DNA of 64,000 nucleotides, taken from assembly GCF_035658495.1 (NCBI RefSeq), contig NZ_CP141944.1, positions 2,816,001 through 2,880,000 of the forward strand. The letters are read 5' to 3'. The notes beneath the pieces are model-generated. The model searched no databases. It was given only the letters and a program-made list of their open reading frames with translations, and was not told where the DNA came from. The translations under genes and the position numbers were made by a program. This document shows, in pieces, positions 17,597 through 26,613 of the stretch (within the stretch, counting starts at the first letter, position 1; each line of letters opens with the position of its first letter). This DNA comes from Novosphingobium sp. RL4. Lineage in GTDB: Bacteria; Pseudomonadota; Alphaproteobacteria; Sphingomonadales; Sphingomonadaceae.

Positions 17597-18307
17597 TCAG
17601 AAGCTGGACGTCAGCACGAGGCTGACATCGCTGCCGGCTCGCAGTGCCTGCCCAAGGCCCGCCGCCCTTCTACCGGAATGCACGTCGAGCCCGAGCCAGG
17701 TCCGCGGCTCGCCCGAGCCGTTGAAAACGGCGACGCGGGCGGCAGCGTGAACACCCATGGCTGCCGCGGGCTCGCCGTTGGTCATGCGAAGGAGGTCGTT
17801 TTCGAGCGAACGCCCGCCCCAGCCGCCCTGCCGGTAGATGCCGGCCGAAACCGACCAGTCGCGCCCATGATCCAGCGAAAGTTCCGCCGCCGCATATCCG
17901 GCGCGGGTCTTGGCCGGAAGCAGGATGCCGGAACCGCTTCGCCGGCTTACACGGCCGGCAACGCCGTTCAGCCGCAGAATACTGCTGTCTCCCAGCGAAT
18001 GCCAGGCGCTGAAGCTCATGTGCCGCCCCCGGAACCGCGCCCCGTCCGGATCGCCGGGAAGCTCTACCGGATCGAGCGAACGGATCGCCAGCAGGTCGAA
18101 ACGCCAGCCCGCATCGCCGGAATCGTTTTCAAGGCGCATGACCTTCACCTGATCCGGCATGGACATATCAGACAGCGACCACTCGACGAGTTGCGGCAGA
18201 TAGCGCGCGCCGCTCATGCCCCAGACCTTCTCGGTCCGCGCCTCGGCAATGTTCGGCCCCATCGCAAGCAATGCGCATGCAACGCCGGTCATCTTGGATC
18301 GCCTCAT
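17597..18307 (-). CDS. Unknown secreted protein, small outer-membrane-like
   Basis: 236 residues from ATG 18307, product not recognised. The N-terminus MRRSKMTGVACALLAMGPNIAEA is a signal peptide. The rest shows alternating polar and hydrophobic residues (WRFDLLAIRSL, HMSFSAWHSLG, GYAAAELSLDHG, WSVSAGIYRQGG, SDVSLVLTSSF) and ends in Phe, the pattern of a small outer-membrane beta-barrel. The reading frame is open to 19060 but the region beyond 18307 is antisense to the phosphodiesterase gene and not credible. It ends 7 bases before the sigma-factor start and so probably opens that operon. No homologue family can be named from sequence alone. Confidence 0.66.
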   Translation of the reverse strand: MRRSKMTGVACALLAMGPNIAEARTEKVWGMSGARYLPQLVEWSLSDMSMPDQVKVMRLENDSGDAGWRFDLLAIRSLDPVELPGDPDGARFRGRHMSFSAWHSLGDSSILRLNGVAGRVSRRSGSGILLPAKTRAGYAAAELSLDHGRDWSVSAGIYRQGGWGGRSLENDLLRMTNGEPAAAMGVHAAARVAVFNGSGEPRTWLGLDVHSGRRAAGLGQALRAGSDVSLVLTSSF

Positions 18308-18448
18308 GACTGGAGCTCCGTTCCCCGTCCCGAGCGGCGGGACCTTGGAGAGACTCCGGTGCGAGCCCGAACCCGCACCTGAAAATGCGTGATGCGGGAA
18401 ATGCGGGTTCCCGGCGTCTAGGCGAGATCGAAGCTGGAGTTCTCCTGC

Positions 18449-19495
18449 GTGTACCGACTTGGTTTCATCACCCTTGCCATGGTTGCCGGTCTTTCCGCTT
18501 CCAACATCGCCCGCCCCCTTCCGGCCGCTGTCTACCAGCCGCGAGCCAAAGCTGCTTCGGGAACGCCGGGCACACTTTCCGTCATGACCTACAATGTGAA
18601 GGGCCTGCCCTTCCCCGCCGCGCTGGGCCGCCCGGCCGCGCTGGAAAAGATCGCGGAGCAGCTTGGAAGCCTCAGGCTGAGCGGCCGCCAACCGGATGTC
18701 GTGGCCTTGCAGGAAGCATTCGTCCCCGAAGCCAAGGCGATCGCCGCTCGCGCCGGTTACAAGTGGATCGCGATCGGACCGCAGCCCTCGGAAGCTCTCG
18801 GCAAGCCATCGGATCGCTCCGAGAGGCTGGCCTCCGCCAATCTTGCGAACGGCGCGTCGTGGACCAGAGGCGAGACCGAGGGCAAATGGGTGGACAGCGG
18901 CCTCGTCATCATGTCGGACTACCCGATTATCGCTGCAAGACGGATGGCCTTTCCCGCGTCCCTCTGCGCGGGTTTCGACTGTCTCGCCTCCAAGGGACTG
19001 CTGGTGGCCTGGGTCAGGGTTCCGGGGCAGGCGCAACCCGTCGCGGTTGCGAATACCCATCTCAACTCCCGCCGCGCCTCAGGCGTCTCGGTCGATCGGG
19101 CCAACCAGGCCTACAGGCTGCAACTGGCCGCTGCCTTCTCATTTATCCACGCCCAGGTTCCTGCGAGCCAGGCATTGGTTTTCGCCGGGGATTTCAATGT
19201 CGGCCACGACCCGGACCGCATCTCCGGAGCGAAAAGCCTGATCGGCGATGCACTGGGCACCGCTGAAGCCTCGTCCCGGCTGCCGGGTTCCGAAACGACC
19301 TTGCGGCCGGAACTTGCGGCAATCGTGAAGCGCGGCAAGGACAAGCAATATTACCGTTCCGGCACTGCCACGAAGCTCGCCTTCGGGGCCATGGACGTAC
19401 CGTTCGGCGCCCATCCCGGGGCCGATGCGCTTTCGGATCACATCGGCTACGTCGTCACTTATTGCTTCCACAGCAACGACTGCAAACAGCGATGA
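18449..19495 (+). CDS. Secreted endonuclease/exonuclease/phosphatase-fold phosphodiesterase, sphingomyelinase-like
   Basis: 348 residues, GTG start at 18449 with GGAG about nine bases upstream. Signal peptide about 1-27. The EEP-fold catalytic set is present: N49 in MTYNVKG, E89 in ALQEAF, the NTHLNS strand, GDFNV near residue 248, and the terminal DH pair in LSDHIGY near residue 330. The combination of secretion and this motif order fits bacterial sphingomyelinase C-like or related phospholipid or phosphate-ester hydrolases rather than DNA repair nucleases. Convergent with the TonB receptor gene; a hairpin pair separates them. Substrate not proven. Confidence 0.8.
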   Translation: MYRLGFITLAMVAGLSASNIARPLPAAVYQPRAKAASGTPGTLSVMTYNVKGLPFPAALGRPAALEKIAEQLGSLRLSGRQPDVVALQEAFVPEAKAIAARAGYKWIAIGPQPSEALGKPSDRSERLASANLANGASWTRGETEGKWVDSGLVIMSDYPIIAARRMAFPASLCAGFDCLASKGLLVAWVRVPGQAQPVAVANTHLNSRRASGVSVDRANQAYRLQLAAAFSFIHAQVPASQALVFAGDFNVGHDPDRISGAKSLIGDALGTAEASSRLPGSETTLRPELAAIVKRGKDKQYYRSGTATKLAFGAMDVPFGAHPGADALSDHIGYVVTYCFHSNDCKQR

Positions 19496-19501
19496 ACCCG
19501 C

Positions 19502-19553
19502 AAGGTCGGGGCATCGACCTTCGGGCCGCCCGGGCAAAGTGCCCGAGCGGCCC
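19502..19553. terminator. Tandem hairpins between convergent genes
   Basis: Two inverted repeats lie in the 66 bases between the stops of the phosphodiesterase gene and the convergent TonB receptor gene. The first has 7-base arms (AAGGTCG 19502-19508, CGACCTT 19515-19521). The second has arms of 13 pairs with one mismatch, 19523-19536 against 19540-19553, and a 3-base loop. No U-run follows in either direction, so a strong intrinsic terminator is not certain, but position and stability suit a bidirectional one. Confidence 0.6.
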
Positions 19554-19561
19554 TGTGAGGG

Positions 19562-22318
19562 TCAGAACTTCTTGCTGACGCCGAACTGGACGATACGCCC
19601 GATGCTGAAGGCGCTTCCCTGCGTGGTATCGAAGCCCAGACCGGCTGCCGAACGGAACTCGGGCGGCGACACATCGAACAGGTTCTGCACGTTCAGGGTG
19701 AACGACAGGTCGCTCCCCCAGGCGGACTTGGACTTCACGTCGTACTTGAAGAACAGGTTGATCGCATCGAAGGCCGAAACCCGGGTCTGGCCGAATTCGA
19801 CCGTGCCCCGCTTGTATCCCGAGGTGTGGTTCCAGATGACCTGCGCGCGCAGCCCGCCGATCCGGGTTCCCAGCGTTCCCTGGATGCGGAACACCGGGGT
19901 GTTGAAGGCCAGATCGTCGGCGACAGGCAGCGAAGGCAAGGCGCGCGATTTCTGCGAAAGTCGGTAGTTCCCCGTGACGCTCGCATCGAAGGAAGCGAAG
20001 CGGGTATCGAGCACGTAGTTGGCCGAGAAATCGAGGCCGTCGAGCTTCGCGGTGCCCAGGTTCCTTGCACGGGTGTCCAGCGAGACCAGCACGGGCGAGT
20101 TCGTACCGCCCGAAGTGATGATCGCCTGACCGGTCGAGGTCGGGTTCGCCACCGTGAAGTTGAAGTTGGCCGGATCGAACTGCGTCAGATAGGCCGCCAG
20201 TTCCTGGCCGCTCGGGCGAACCGAATAGAGCTGCGGAAAGTTCGCATAGTAGTCGCTGAGGTCAGCTCCGGTTACCGGCCTCCCGATCGTTCCCGTGAGG
20301 TCAATGTTGTAATAGCTCGCGTTCAGCGTCAGCCCCGGCAGGAACGGCGGCTCGATCTCCGCGCCGACAGACCAGTTCGTCGCCTTCTGCGGCTGAATTC
20401 CGGGAGCGGTACCCGACACGAACAGCCCGATTTCACCGGGAGCGGCGGTTACGCCGGGCGGCGTGCGCAGGAATGCAGCGGGCACCGTGGCCACGGCAGA
20501 GGCCATGACGCCAAGCTGGTCCACCGGCGACGGAGCCGTGAAGGACTTGCCCCAGTTCCCCCGGATCGCGATCCATTCGACCGGGCGCAGGGTTGCGGCG
20601 AACTTCGGATTGAAGGTGTCGCCGAAGTCGTTGTACTTGTCGTAACGTGCCGAGGCCGAAAGCGTCAGTTCGTTGATGAACGACATGGCGTTTTCATCGC
20701 CGACGATCGGGATCGAAAGCTCGCCGAAGACCGAATCCACCTTCTGGGTGTAGCTCGTCGGGTCCTGCAACAGATACGTCGATGCATTCGTCGACCGCCT
20801 GTTGAAGTTGTCCTGCATGTGTTCGTAGCCGGCCGCCGCGCGCAGCGTGCCGCCAGGAAGTTCGAACAGCGGCCCGTTGACGATGGCCCTGTAATCGAAC
20901 AGTTCGTTCCGGCCGGTGCCTTTGTTGTAGCGAAGCAGGCCCGAAGCCACGCTGGGCGATGTTGCAGCCACATCGTAGGGATTCAGCGTCCCCCCGGCCA
21001 GAGCGGCAGACTGTGCCGCCGCGCTGATCTGCGCATTCGAGAACGACGTCGTGGCAAGGCCATAGCTGAACAGCCCGCTGAATTCCCAATCGGAGCCCAG
21101 CTCCACCGAGATCGAGGGAGCAACCCGCCATGTTTCGAGGTCGGTATTCTGCGTGGACGAAGCGGTTCCGAACAGCGGGCTGTAGTCATACCGGACGACC
21201 TGAGGCAGCCCGTCATTGGCGTCGCCGGTCGGACGGTAGAAGGGAGAGCTTGCCGCGAGCGTGGCCTGACCCGCAGCGCCGGTGCCCAGCGCTCCCGTTC
21301 CCAGCGTCCCGCCGATCTGCTCGATCGAACGATTGGCATAAAGCGCGGTCACGTCGAAACGCACCCCGCCCGAGAGGCGCTGGTTGAGACGGGCGAACAC
21401 GGTGTGCAAAGTCGTGGTCGGATAGATGGCGACAGGGTCGGAGAAATCGCAGGAATTGGGACCGCCGGCGGTGATCCCGCCTCCCGAAGGCACATAGGAG
21501 GTCGTTCCGATGGTCACGTTGGGCGCCGCACAGTTGCGGCCGGTCGGCACTCCGGTGTTCCAGTCGACCTGCTTCACCCAGTCCCGGTCGGCGCCAAAGA
21601 CGCTGTCATGGTGGGAATAGCCGTAGGCCACATAGAAGCCGCCCGAGCCCCAGTCCTTGCCGGCCATCCCGCTCGCCTCGACCGACTGGAAATCGTCACC
21701 GATCCCATATCGCGCATCCATCTGGACGCCGTCGAAACGATCGCGCGACACGAAGTTTATCACGCCGCCGAGCGCGTCCGAGCCATAGACGGCAGAACCG
21801 CCGTCCGTCATCGCCTCCACGCGCTGGATCACGCCCGGCGCGATGATGTCGGGATCGACGGCAACCTGCTGGATGCCCGCGCCAACAACGCGCTGGCCGT
21901 CGAACAGCACGAGCGTCTGGGCGCCGCCGCTGGTGTTCGCGCCGGGAAGGCTACGAAGGTTGGGGCGATTGATCGGGTTGCTTCCATTGGCGCCCGGCTG
22001 CTGCGAAACGCCGGCCGGCAGTCCGTTGAAGAAATTGCCGACTTGCGGAATGGAGCTGAGAACCTGGCTCGTCGTGGCAGCGCCGGTGGCCGCGATCTGT
22101 TCCGCGCTCATGTCGATGACATTGTTGCCGGCCGGGGCGATGCCGCGGATGAGAGTACCGATCACGACGATCGGTTCACTGGTCACCTGGTCGGCAGCCG
22201 ACTGGTCCTGCGCGGGCGGCGGCGCGTCGGCCTGGGCCATTGCCGCTGCCGGCATGACAGCGACCGAAGCCGCGCAGAGCGCGAGACGCCCGACCGAACA
22301 CTTGTAATTGATTGCCAA
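19562..22318 (-). CDS. TonB-dependent receptor
   Basis: 918 residues if started at the TTG at 22318, preferred because GGGGAGG lies eight bases upstream and because it directly precedes a proper signal peptide (LALCAASVAVMPAAAMAQA). No ATG or GTG occurs close by in frame; the frame is open to 22540 but the extra part is not signal-like. Plug from PIVVIGTLIRG with the TonB box region; PNLRSLPGANTSGGAQTLVLFDGQRV and VEAMTDGGSAVYGSDALGGVINF are the classic plug motifs of large sphingomonad receptors. The barrel ends KKF. Next to an AraC regulator, a CoA-transferase and an MFS carrier, so probably takes up the catabolic substrate. Confidence 0.9.
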   Translation of the reverse strand: MAINYKCSVGRLALCAASVAVMPAAAMAQADAPPPAQDQSAADQVTSEPIVVIGTLIRGIAPAGNNVIDMSAEQIAATGAATTSQVLSSIPQVGNFFNGLPAGVSQQPGANGSNPINRPNLRSLPGANTSGGAQTLVLFDGQRVVGAGIQQVAVDPDIIAPGVIQRVEAMTDGGSAVYGSDALGGVINFVSRDRFDGVQMDARYGIGDDFQSVEASGMAGKDWGSGGFYVAYGYSHHDSVFGADRDWVKQVDWNTGVPTGRNCAAPNVTIGTTSYVPSGGGITAGGPNSCDFSDPVAIYPTTTLHTVFARLNQRLSGGVRFDVTALYANRSIEQIGGTLGTGALGTGAAGQATLAASSPFYRPTGDANDGLPQVVRYDYSPLFGTASSTQNTDLETWRVAPSISVELGSDWEFSGLFSYGLATTSFSNAQISAAAQSAALAGGTLNPYDVAATSPSVASGLLRYNKGTGRNELFDYRAIVNGPLFELPGGTLRAAAGYEHMQDNFNRRSTNASTYLLQDPTSYTQKVDSVFGELSIPIVGDENAMSFINELTLSASARYDKYNDFGDTFNPKFAATLRPVEWIAIRGNWGKSFTAPSPVDQLGVMASAVATVPAAFLRTPPGVTAAPGEIGLFVSGTAPGIQPQKATNWSVGAEIEPPFLPGLTLNASYYNIDLTGTIGRPVTGADLSDYYANFPQLYSVRPSGQELAAYLTQFDPANFNFTVANPTSTGQAIITSGGTNSPVLVSLDTRARNLGTAKLDGLDFSANYVLDTRFASFDASVTGNYRLSQKSRALPSLPVADDLAFNTPVFRIQGTLGTRIGGLRAQVIWNHTSGYKRGTVEFGQTRVSAFDAINLFFKYDVKSKSAWGSDLSFTLNVQNLFDVSPPEFRSAAGLGFDTTQGSAFSIGRIVQFGVSKKF

Positions 22319-22561
22319 TTCCTCATCCTCCCCTGGTACAATCAAACCCGTCGGCCTTTGCGGCCGATCGAGGCAACGAAACGTCTTGATCGGGACTTGC
22401 GGTTGCGCCTCCGCATTTCGGGATGGTCGGGATATCGGCTGCTTCTCAGGCAGCCCCCGGCTTTCCCCCTTCCATTCGCCGCCATGCCCGTGAAGGCCGG
22501 CAGCGTGTCCCGTCGTTTTGTGTAACGGTTCATGCGCCAACTTGGCGGCGTTTGGCTTGAC

Positions 22562-23602
22562 CTATCCGGACATCCTCTCGCGCCGGCACAACTCGTCCTT
22601 CAATCCGGTGGGCGATTTGCCGAACCAGCGCCGGCAGCTCCGCGAGAAGATGGACTGTTCCGCAAAGCCCAGCTTTTCCGAAATGCCCCGAAAATCGAGG
22701 TCCGTCCGCTCCAGGTAGTAACAGGTCAATTCGCGCCGGACGCTGTCCTTTACCTGCTGGAAACCAAGGCCTTCCTCGCGAAGCCGGCGGCGGAGCGTGC
22801 GGGCGTGAAGATTGAGCGCATGGGCCACGCTGTCCGTCGAACTGTCTCCCAGGGCGAGCGATCGCAGCACCAGTCCGCGAACTTCCGCATCGACGGGAAG
22901 CTGGCGCTTGGGGAAATGCTCCTCAAGGTAGCGCAGCATGTCCCGATAGACATATTCGTCCTGGCTGAGGATGGGGCGTGTCAGGTCTTCGTCGAAGAAC
23001 ACAAGACCGTCGGCCGGCTCCCCGAACAGCACCTCGCAGCCGAAATTCCGGCGATAGGCGGAGCGCGTGGATACCGGTTCGTGGCGGAAGCAAACGCGCC
23101 GCGCCCGCGATAGGCCGCCCGTCATTTCCATCGCTTCGAGATGCCCGATCAGCAGGACCTGCTCGATGGCCTGCGCGCGATTTGCCGTGTCGCCAAGCAA
23201 CAGTTCATGGCCCGCGAAGGTGGCCGAGGGCTCCGCATGGGCGCTGAGCCAGACCCGCACGGCCCGGCTGTGTGCCCCGCTGTGCTCGCAGGCGGACCGC
23301 ACTGCATCGCCGAACGTTCTGGAATTGCGCATTACGTTGCCGAGAGGGCCGAAAACCGCTCCCCCGCGCTGGCGAAGCGCAAGTCGCATGCCCAGATCCG
23401 GGCAATCCAGCCTCCTCGCCGCCGTGTCGAGCAAGCGGATCGCCTGCCGATAAGTCAGCCTTCCGGAACCTTCCGAAAAATCCCGAGGCACAATCTCCAC
23501 TTCCTCGAGTAGCGCGGGGAGATCGCCTCCCAGTTCGCCGAAAAGCGCCGTGAAGTGCCGCAACAGCGGGGTGTTCAGCCGCTCGAAGTCCGCTTCGCTC
23601 AC
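22562..23602 (-). CDS. AraC-family transcriptional regulator, OruR/ArgR-like
   Basis: 346 residues. The N-terminal two thirds match the arabinose-binding-like domain of the OruR type (LTYRQAIRLLDTAARRLDCPDLGMRLALRQ, FGPLGNVMRNSRTFGDAV). The C-terminal 100 residues contain the two AraC helix-turn-helix motifs (VAHALNLHARTLRRRLREEG and ISEKLGFAEQSIFSRSCRRWFGKSP). It lies 38 bases after the CoA-transferase stop and 243 bases before the TonB receptor start on the same strand, so it likely controls this catabolic locus. Ligand unknown. Confidence 0.92.
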   Translation of the reverse strand: MSEADFERLNTPLLRHFTALFGELGGDLPALLEEVEIVPRDFSEGSGRLTYRQAIRLLDTAARRLDCPDLGMRLALRQRGGAVFGPLGNVMRNSRTFGDAVRSACEHSGAHSRAVRVWLSAHAEPSATFAGHELLLGDTANRAQAIEQVLLIGHLEAMEMTGGLSRARRVCFRHEPVSTRSAYRRNFGCEVLFGEPADGLVFFDEDLTRPILSQDEYVYRDMLRYLEEHFPKRQLPVDAEVRGLVLRSLALGDSSTDSVAHALNLHARTLRRRLREEGLGFQQVKDSVRRELTCYYLERTDLDFRGISEKLGFAEQSIFSRSCRRWFGKSPTGLKDELCRRERMSG

Positions 23603-23640
23603 GGCAGCCGTTCAGCTTGGAAGCACGGCTGCACCGGCCG

Positions 23641-24867
23641 TCATGCGATGGCGCCGCATGCCTTGAGCTCCTCTATCCGGTCCCACGGCAGCCCGATCTC
23701 CATCAGCACCAGTTCGGTATGTTCGGAAGCCTGCGGAGCCCGGATCGTGTCGACGGGAGCATGATCGAACTGCACCGGCCCTCGAACGAGCTTGATGGGA
23801 TCGCCGCCGTCCATGGCCTCGACCTCGAAGAGCATGTCGTTGGCCAGCGCCTGCTCGTCATGCGCGAGGTCCAGCAGGCTCTGGTAGGGCGCCCATTGGC
23901 CCGTGTAGGTCTTCAGATGCTCGCGCCAGTAGGCGAACGGCATGGCATTGAACCGGGCGTTGATGATCTCGCCGGCGGCCTCCCAGTTTTCAAGCAGCTT
24001 TTCCGCCGTCGAGAAGCGGGGATCGTCCGCGGCTTCCGGCACGCCGACATGTTCGAACAGGCTGCGGATATGCGGGCCCGGAATGAGCGTGCACAAATTG
24101 ATGGTCCCGCCGTCGGACGTGGCGAAGTTACCCATGAAGGGATTGCCCGGATTGGAACCCGAACGCGGCATTCCGACACGCATCGCCCGCTTGTTCTCAA
24201 GCTGGATATCGAGCGCGCTGCCCGCCGACCACCAGGCGGTGGACAGCAGTGAGACGTCGATTTCGCTGGGCTTGCCGGTTCGCTCCCGATGGAACAGCGC
24301 ACCGGCGATCCCGCCGGCGAGATTCATGCCGCCCGTGGAATCGCCAAAGGCCGGAATGCCCTGGGACAGCGGCCCCTCAAGCTCTCCCGGGCTCATCGAC
24401 CAGCCCACCCCGCTTCGGGTCCAGAACGCGGTGCCGTCAAAACCGCCGACGTCGCGCTCCGGGCCCTTGTCGCCATAGGCGCTGCCACGGGCGTAGATGA
24501 TATCGGGATTGGCCGCGCGAATGTGCTCGATATCGATTTTCAGCTTCTGCCGCAGATAGGGCAGATAATTGGTCAGGAAGACGTCGCAGCTTCGGGCCAG
24601 TTCGTAGATGACCTCCTGCCCTTCAGGCGTCGAGATGTCGACGCCGACCGAACGCTTGCCCCGATTGGGATGCTCCATCATCGTATGGCGCAGCGGGTTG
24701 ATCTTCATCCCCCCCATGTTGATGAAGCCGCGCATCGCATCCCCGCGCGTGGGATGTTCGATCTTGATGACATCCGCGCCCCAGTCGGCGAGAATGGCCC
24801 CGCCTGCCGGCACGAACGTGTGCTGGGCAACTTCGAGGACGCGAATGCCCTCCATCACTTTAGTCAT
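23641..24867 (-). CDS. Class III (CaiB/BaiF-type) CoA-transferase
   Basis: 408 residues from ATG 24867; the longer frame to 25089 lies inside the MFS gene. It moves CoA between carboxylic acids via an aspartyl anhydride. The N-terminal half has [30 protein letters not shown] and the nucleophile D176 in AFGDSTGG. Start and upstream stop overlap (ATGA) and AAGGA lies nine bases upstream, so it is coupled to the MFS transporter. The context (transporter, hydratase, SnoaL protein, dehydrogenase) suggests activation of a hydrophobic acid as its CoA ester. The exact acid is not predictable. Confidence 0.92.
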   Translation of the reverse strand: MTKVMEGIRVLEVAQHTFVPAGGAILADWGADVIKIEHPTRGDAMRGFINMGGMKINPLRHTMMEHPNRGKRSVGVDISTPEGQEVIYELARSCDVFLTNYLPYLRQKLKIDIEHIRAANPDIIYARGSAYGDKGPERDVGGFDGTAFWTRSGVGWSMSPGELEGPLSQGIPAFGDSTGGMNLAGGIAGALFHRERTGKPSEIDVSLLSTAWWSAGSALDIQLENKRAMRVGMPRSGSNPGNPFMGNFATSDGGTINLCTLIPGPHIRSLFEHVGVPEAADDPRFSTAEKLLENWEAAGEIINARFNAMPFAYWREHLKTYTGQWAPYQSLLDLAHDEQALANDMLFEVEAMDGGDPIKLVRGPVQFDHAPVDTIRAPQASEHTELVLMEIGLPWDRIEELKACGAIA

Positions 24868-26084
24868 GCCGGGCATCCTTCCAGATCTAGCGGTCGCGGA
24901 GCCCGCGCCAGGGTCAAAAGCAGGAACGCGCCCACCAGTACCGCAGTACCGGCAATCACCAGGAAGGTGCTGTAGCCGCCGGTCCGTGCCAGAATGATGC
25001 TCAGCCCCACGGCGCCGATCGCAGCGGAAGCCGACATCGTCGCGGTCATCAGCCCCATGACGGAACCATAGATCCGAATGGGGAAGCACAGCGCCACGAG
25101 GAAGGCGATGATGTCGCCCTCGGCACCGAATGCGAAGCCCAGGAAGAAGACCGCCCCCGTCAACACCGCGGGGGCATCAAGGCTTGAGGCGATGATGAAC
25201 AGTCCAAGGCTCGGCAGGGCAAGGGTAAAGAACGAGATCGCGAACGGATTGAACCGGTCCAGCGCAACACCCGTGATCAGGCGGCCCGCAAGCATCCCGA
25301 TGGACAGCGCGCTGATCATCACCGACGCCCCGCGACCTGTCACGCCGTTGTCGAGCAGCACGAGCTTGAGCTGCGTCAGCATGATGACCTGGGGAATGTT
25401 GCAAAGAAGCATGGCCGCCAGCAGGATCCAGAATGCGGGTGCACGAAAGATCGCCGGATAATCCTCGCGCGCAGGCCGCCGGGGCGCGCGCGCACCTGCC
25501 TGCCGGTCCGCTTCCGCGGGAATGAGGAGGAATGTGATCGTGCCCGCCACCACGGCGAAGATCGCCAGCAACTGATAAGCGGCGCGCCACCCGTTCGCCT
25601 CGACGTAAGCGTTGAGCAGGGGGCCGCCGATCGCACTCACGAGCGCGGGACCGGATGCCACGATGGCAAGGGCGGCCCCTCTCGCAGCGGAAATGCACTG
25701 GACCGGCAACCGGGTATACACGGTCGAGGTCGTGGTAAGGCACACCACGCTGTGGATCAGGAAGATCACGATATAGGTCTGTAGAGAGCCGCCCATCAGG
25801 CTGTATGCCAGATACATCAGCGGCAGCGTCACCTGCCCGATAAGCGCCGTCCACCGGACACCGAGAACGTCGGCGATCCGGCCTATGAACGGAAATGCCA
25901 GGGAACTGACGATCCCGAGGCTTCCCACCATCGCGAAGTCCGCCTTGCTCCACCCGTTGGCGGCGATCATGCTGGGCGCGATCGCGCTGGTGACGGTCCC
26001 CGCCAGCGACATACCCGTGCCCACGCCGACCGTTGCGGCAAGCAACGGTCGCCAATTCGATCTCAACTCCGCAAGATACGTCAC
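24864..26084 (-). CDS. MFS transporter
   Basis: 406 residues from a GTG at 26084 with AAGGAG eight bases upstream. Twelve hydrophobic segments in the 6+6 layout, with [16 protein letters not shown] after TM2 and the matching [12 protein letters not shown] in the second half, the signature loops of the major facilitator superfamily. No family-specific substrate motif recognised; carboxylate transport would fit the CoA-transferase to which it is translationally coupled. A frame extension to 26177 lacks any ribosome site. Confidence 0.9.
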   Translation of the reverse strand: MTYLAELRSNWRPLLAATVGVGTGMSLAGTVTSAIAPSMIAANGWSKADFAMVGSLGIVSSLAFPFIGRIADVLGVRWTALIGQVTLPLMYLAYSLMGGSLQTYIVIFLIHSVVCLTTTSTVYTRLPVQCISAARGAALAIVASGPALVSAIGGPLLNAYVEANGWRAAYQLLAIFAVVAGTITFLLIPAEADRQAGARAPRRPAREDYPAIFRAPAFWILLAAMLLCNIPQVIMLTQLKLVLLDNGVTGRGASVMISALSIGMLAGRLITGVALDRFNPFAISFFTLALPSLGLFIIASSLDAPAVLTGAVFFLGFAFGAEGDIIAFLVALCFPIRIYGSVMGLMTATMSASAAIGAVGLSIILARTGGYSTFLVIAGTAVLVGAFLLLTLARAPRPLDLEGCPA

Positions 26085-26613
26085 CGTGGCTCCTTCCCGT
26101 TCGTGCCTGATGGCAATTGTTCTGGTTCCCGGGCAGTCCCCGACCGGCAGTTCGCGCAGGCGGCATCGCCTGTCCATCGCTGCTGCCGGTTCGGGACATT
26201 CCAGGCGTGGTTCACGTCACATCCGCAAAGAACCGGCACCTTTGCGAACATATTCCGCACCCGGCATCCCTGCGTTCGAAGGCCCAGGCCGCCATGCCAC
26301 GAAAGCATCTTGCGCGTTCGAAACCGCCGCGGGCTTTCGCCAATGGCTTTTCGAAAGGCGGTCGAAAACGCGCCGGAATCGGTGAGGCATGATCCGGCCG
26401 TCAGCCTGCGCGGACTGCGCTTTCAGGGGGCTGTACCCGCTGTTTTGAGCATCGTGCGATCTAGCCCACATCCCAGCTTACGCGCCCCTGCGGGCAGCGT
26501 TCCTCTCACATTTCTCTTGTCTGCGCTGGATAGCCCGATCGCCGGCAGGACGCCAATTTGCGGAGGTCAAATCCGGCCCGGCGATACGCGAGGGGCTCCG
26601 TCCGCCCCCCTTG
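26085..26613. promoter_or_regulatory. 529-base non-coding stretch with repeated TTCGAA sites
   Basis: No convincing gene. Several frames are open but none has a family match or ribosome site. The stretch lies upstream of the MFS/CoA-transferase operon and downstream of the SnoaL-like gene. It contains TTCGAA at 26275-26280 and 26317-26322, and TTTTCGA/TCGAAAA as a 7-base inverted repeat with 7-base spacer at 26348-26368. The sites are spaced about 42 and 33 bases apart, near whole helical turns, so they may be operators. Function inferred only. Confidence 0.35.

Noticed and set aside
18308..19060. N-terminal extension of the unknown outer-membrane-like protein
   Set aside because: Extension is antisense to the phosphodiesterase gene and charged; the signal peptide begins at 18307.
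19826..22525. 899-residue open frame antisense to the TonB receptor
   Set aside because: Product is Arg/His/Asp-rich without hydrophobic or domain pattern; typical antisense shadow in GC-rich DNA. The receptor frame is unmistakable.
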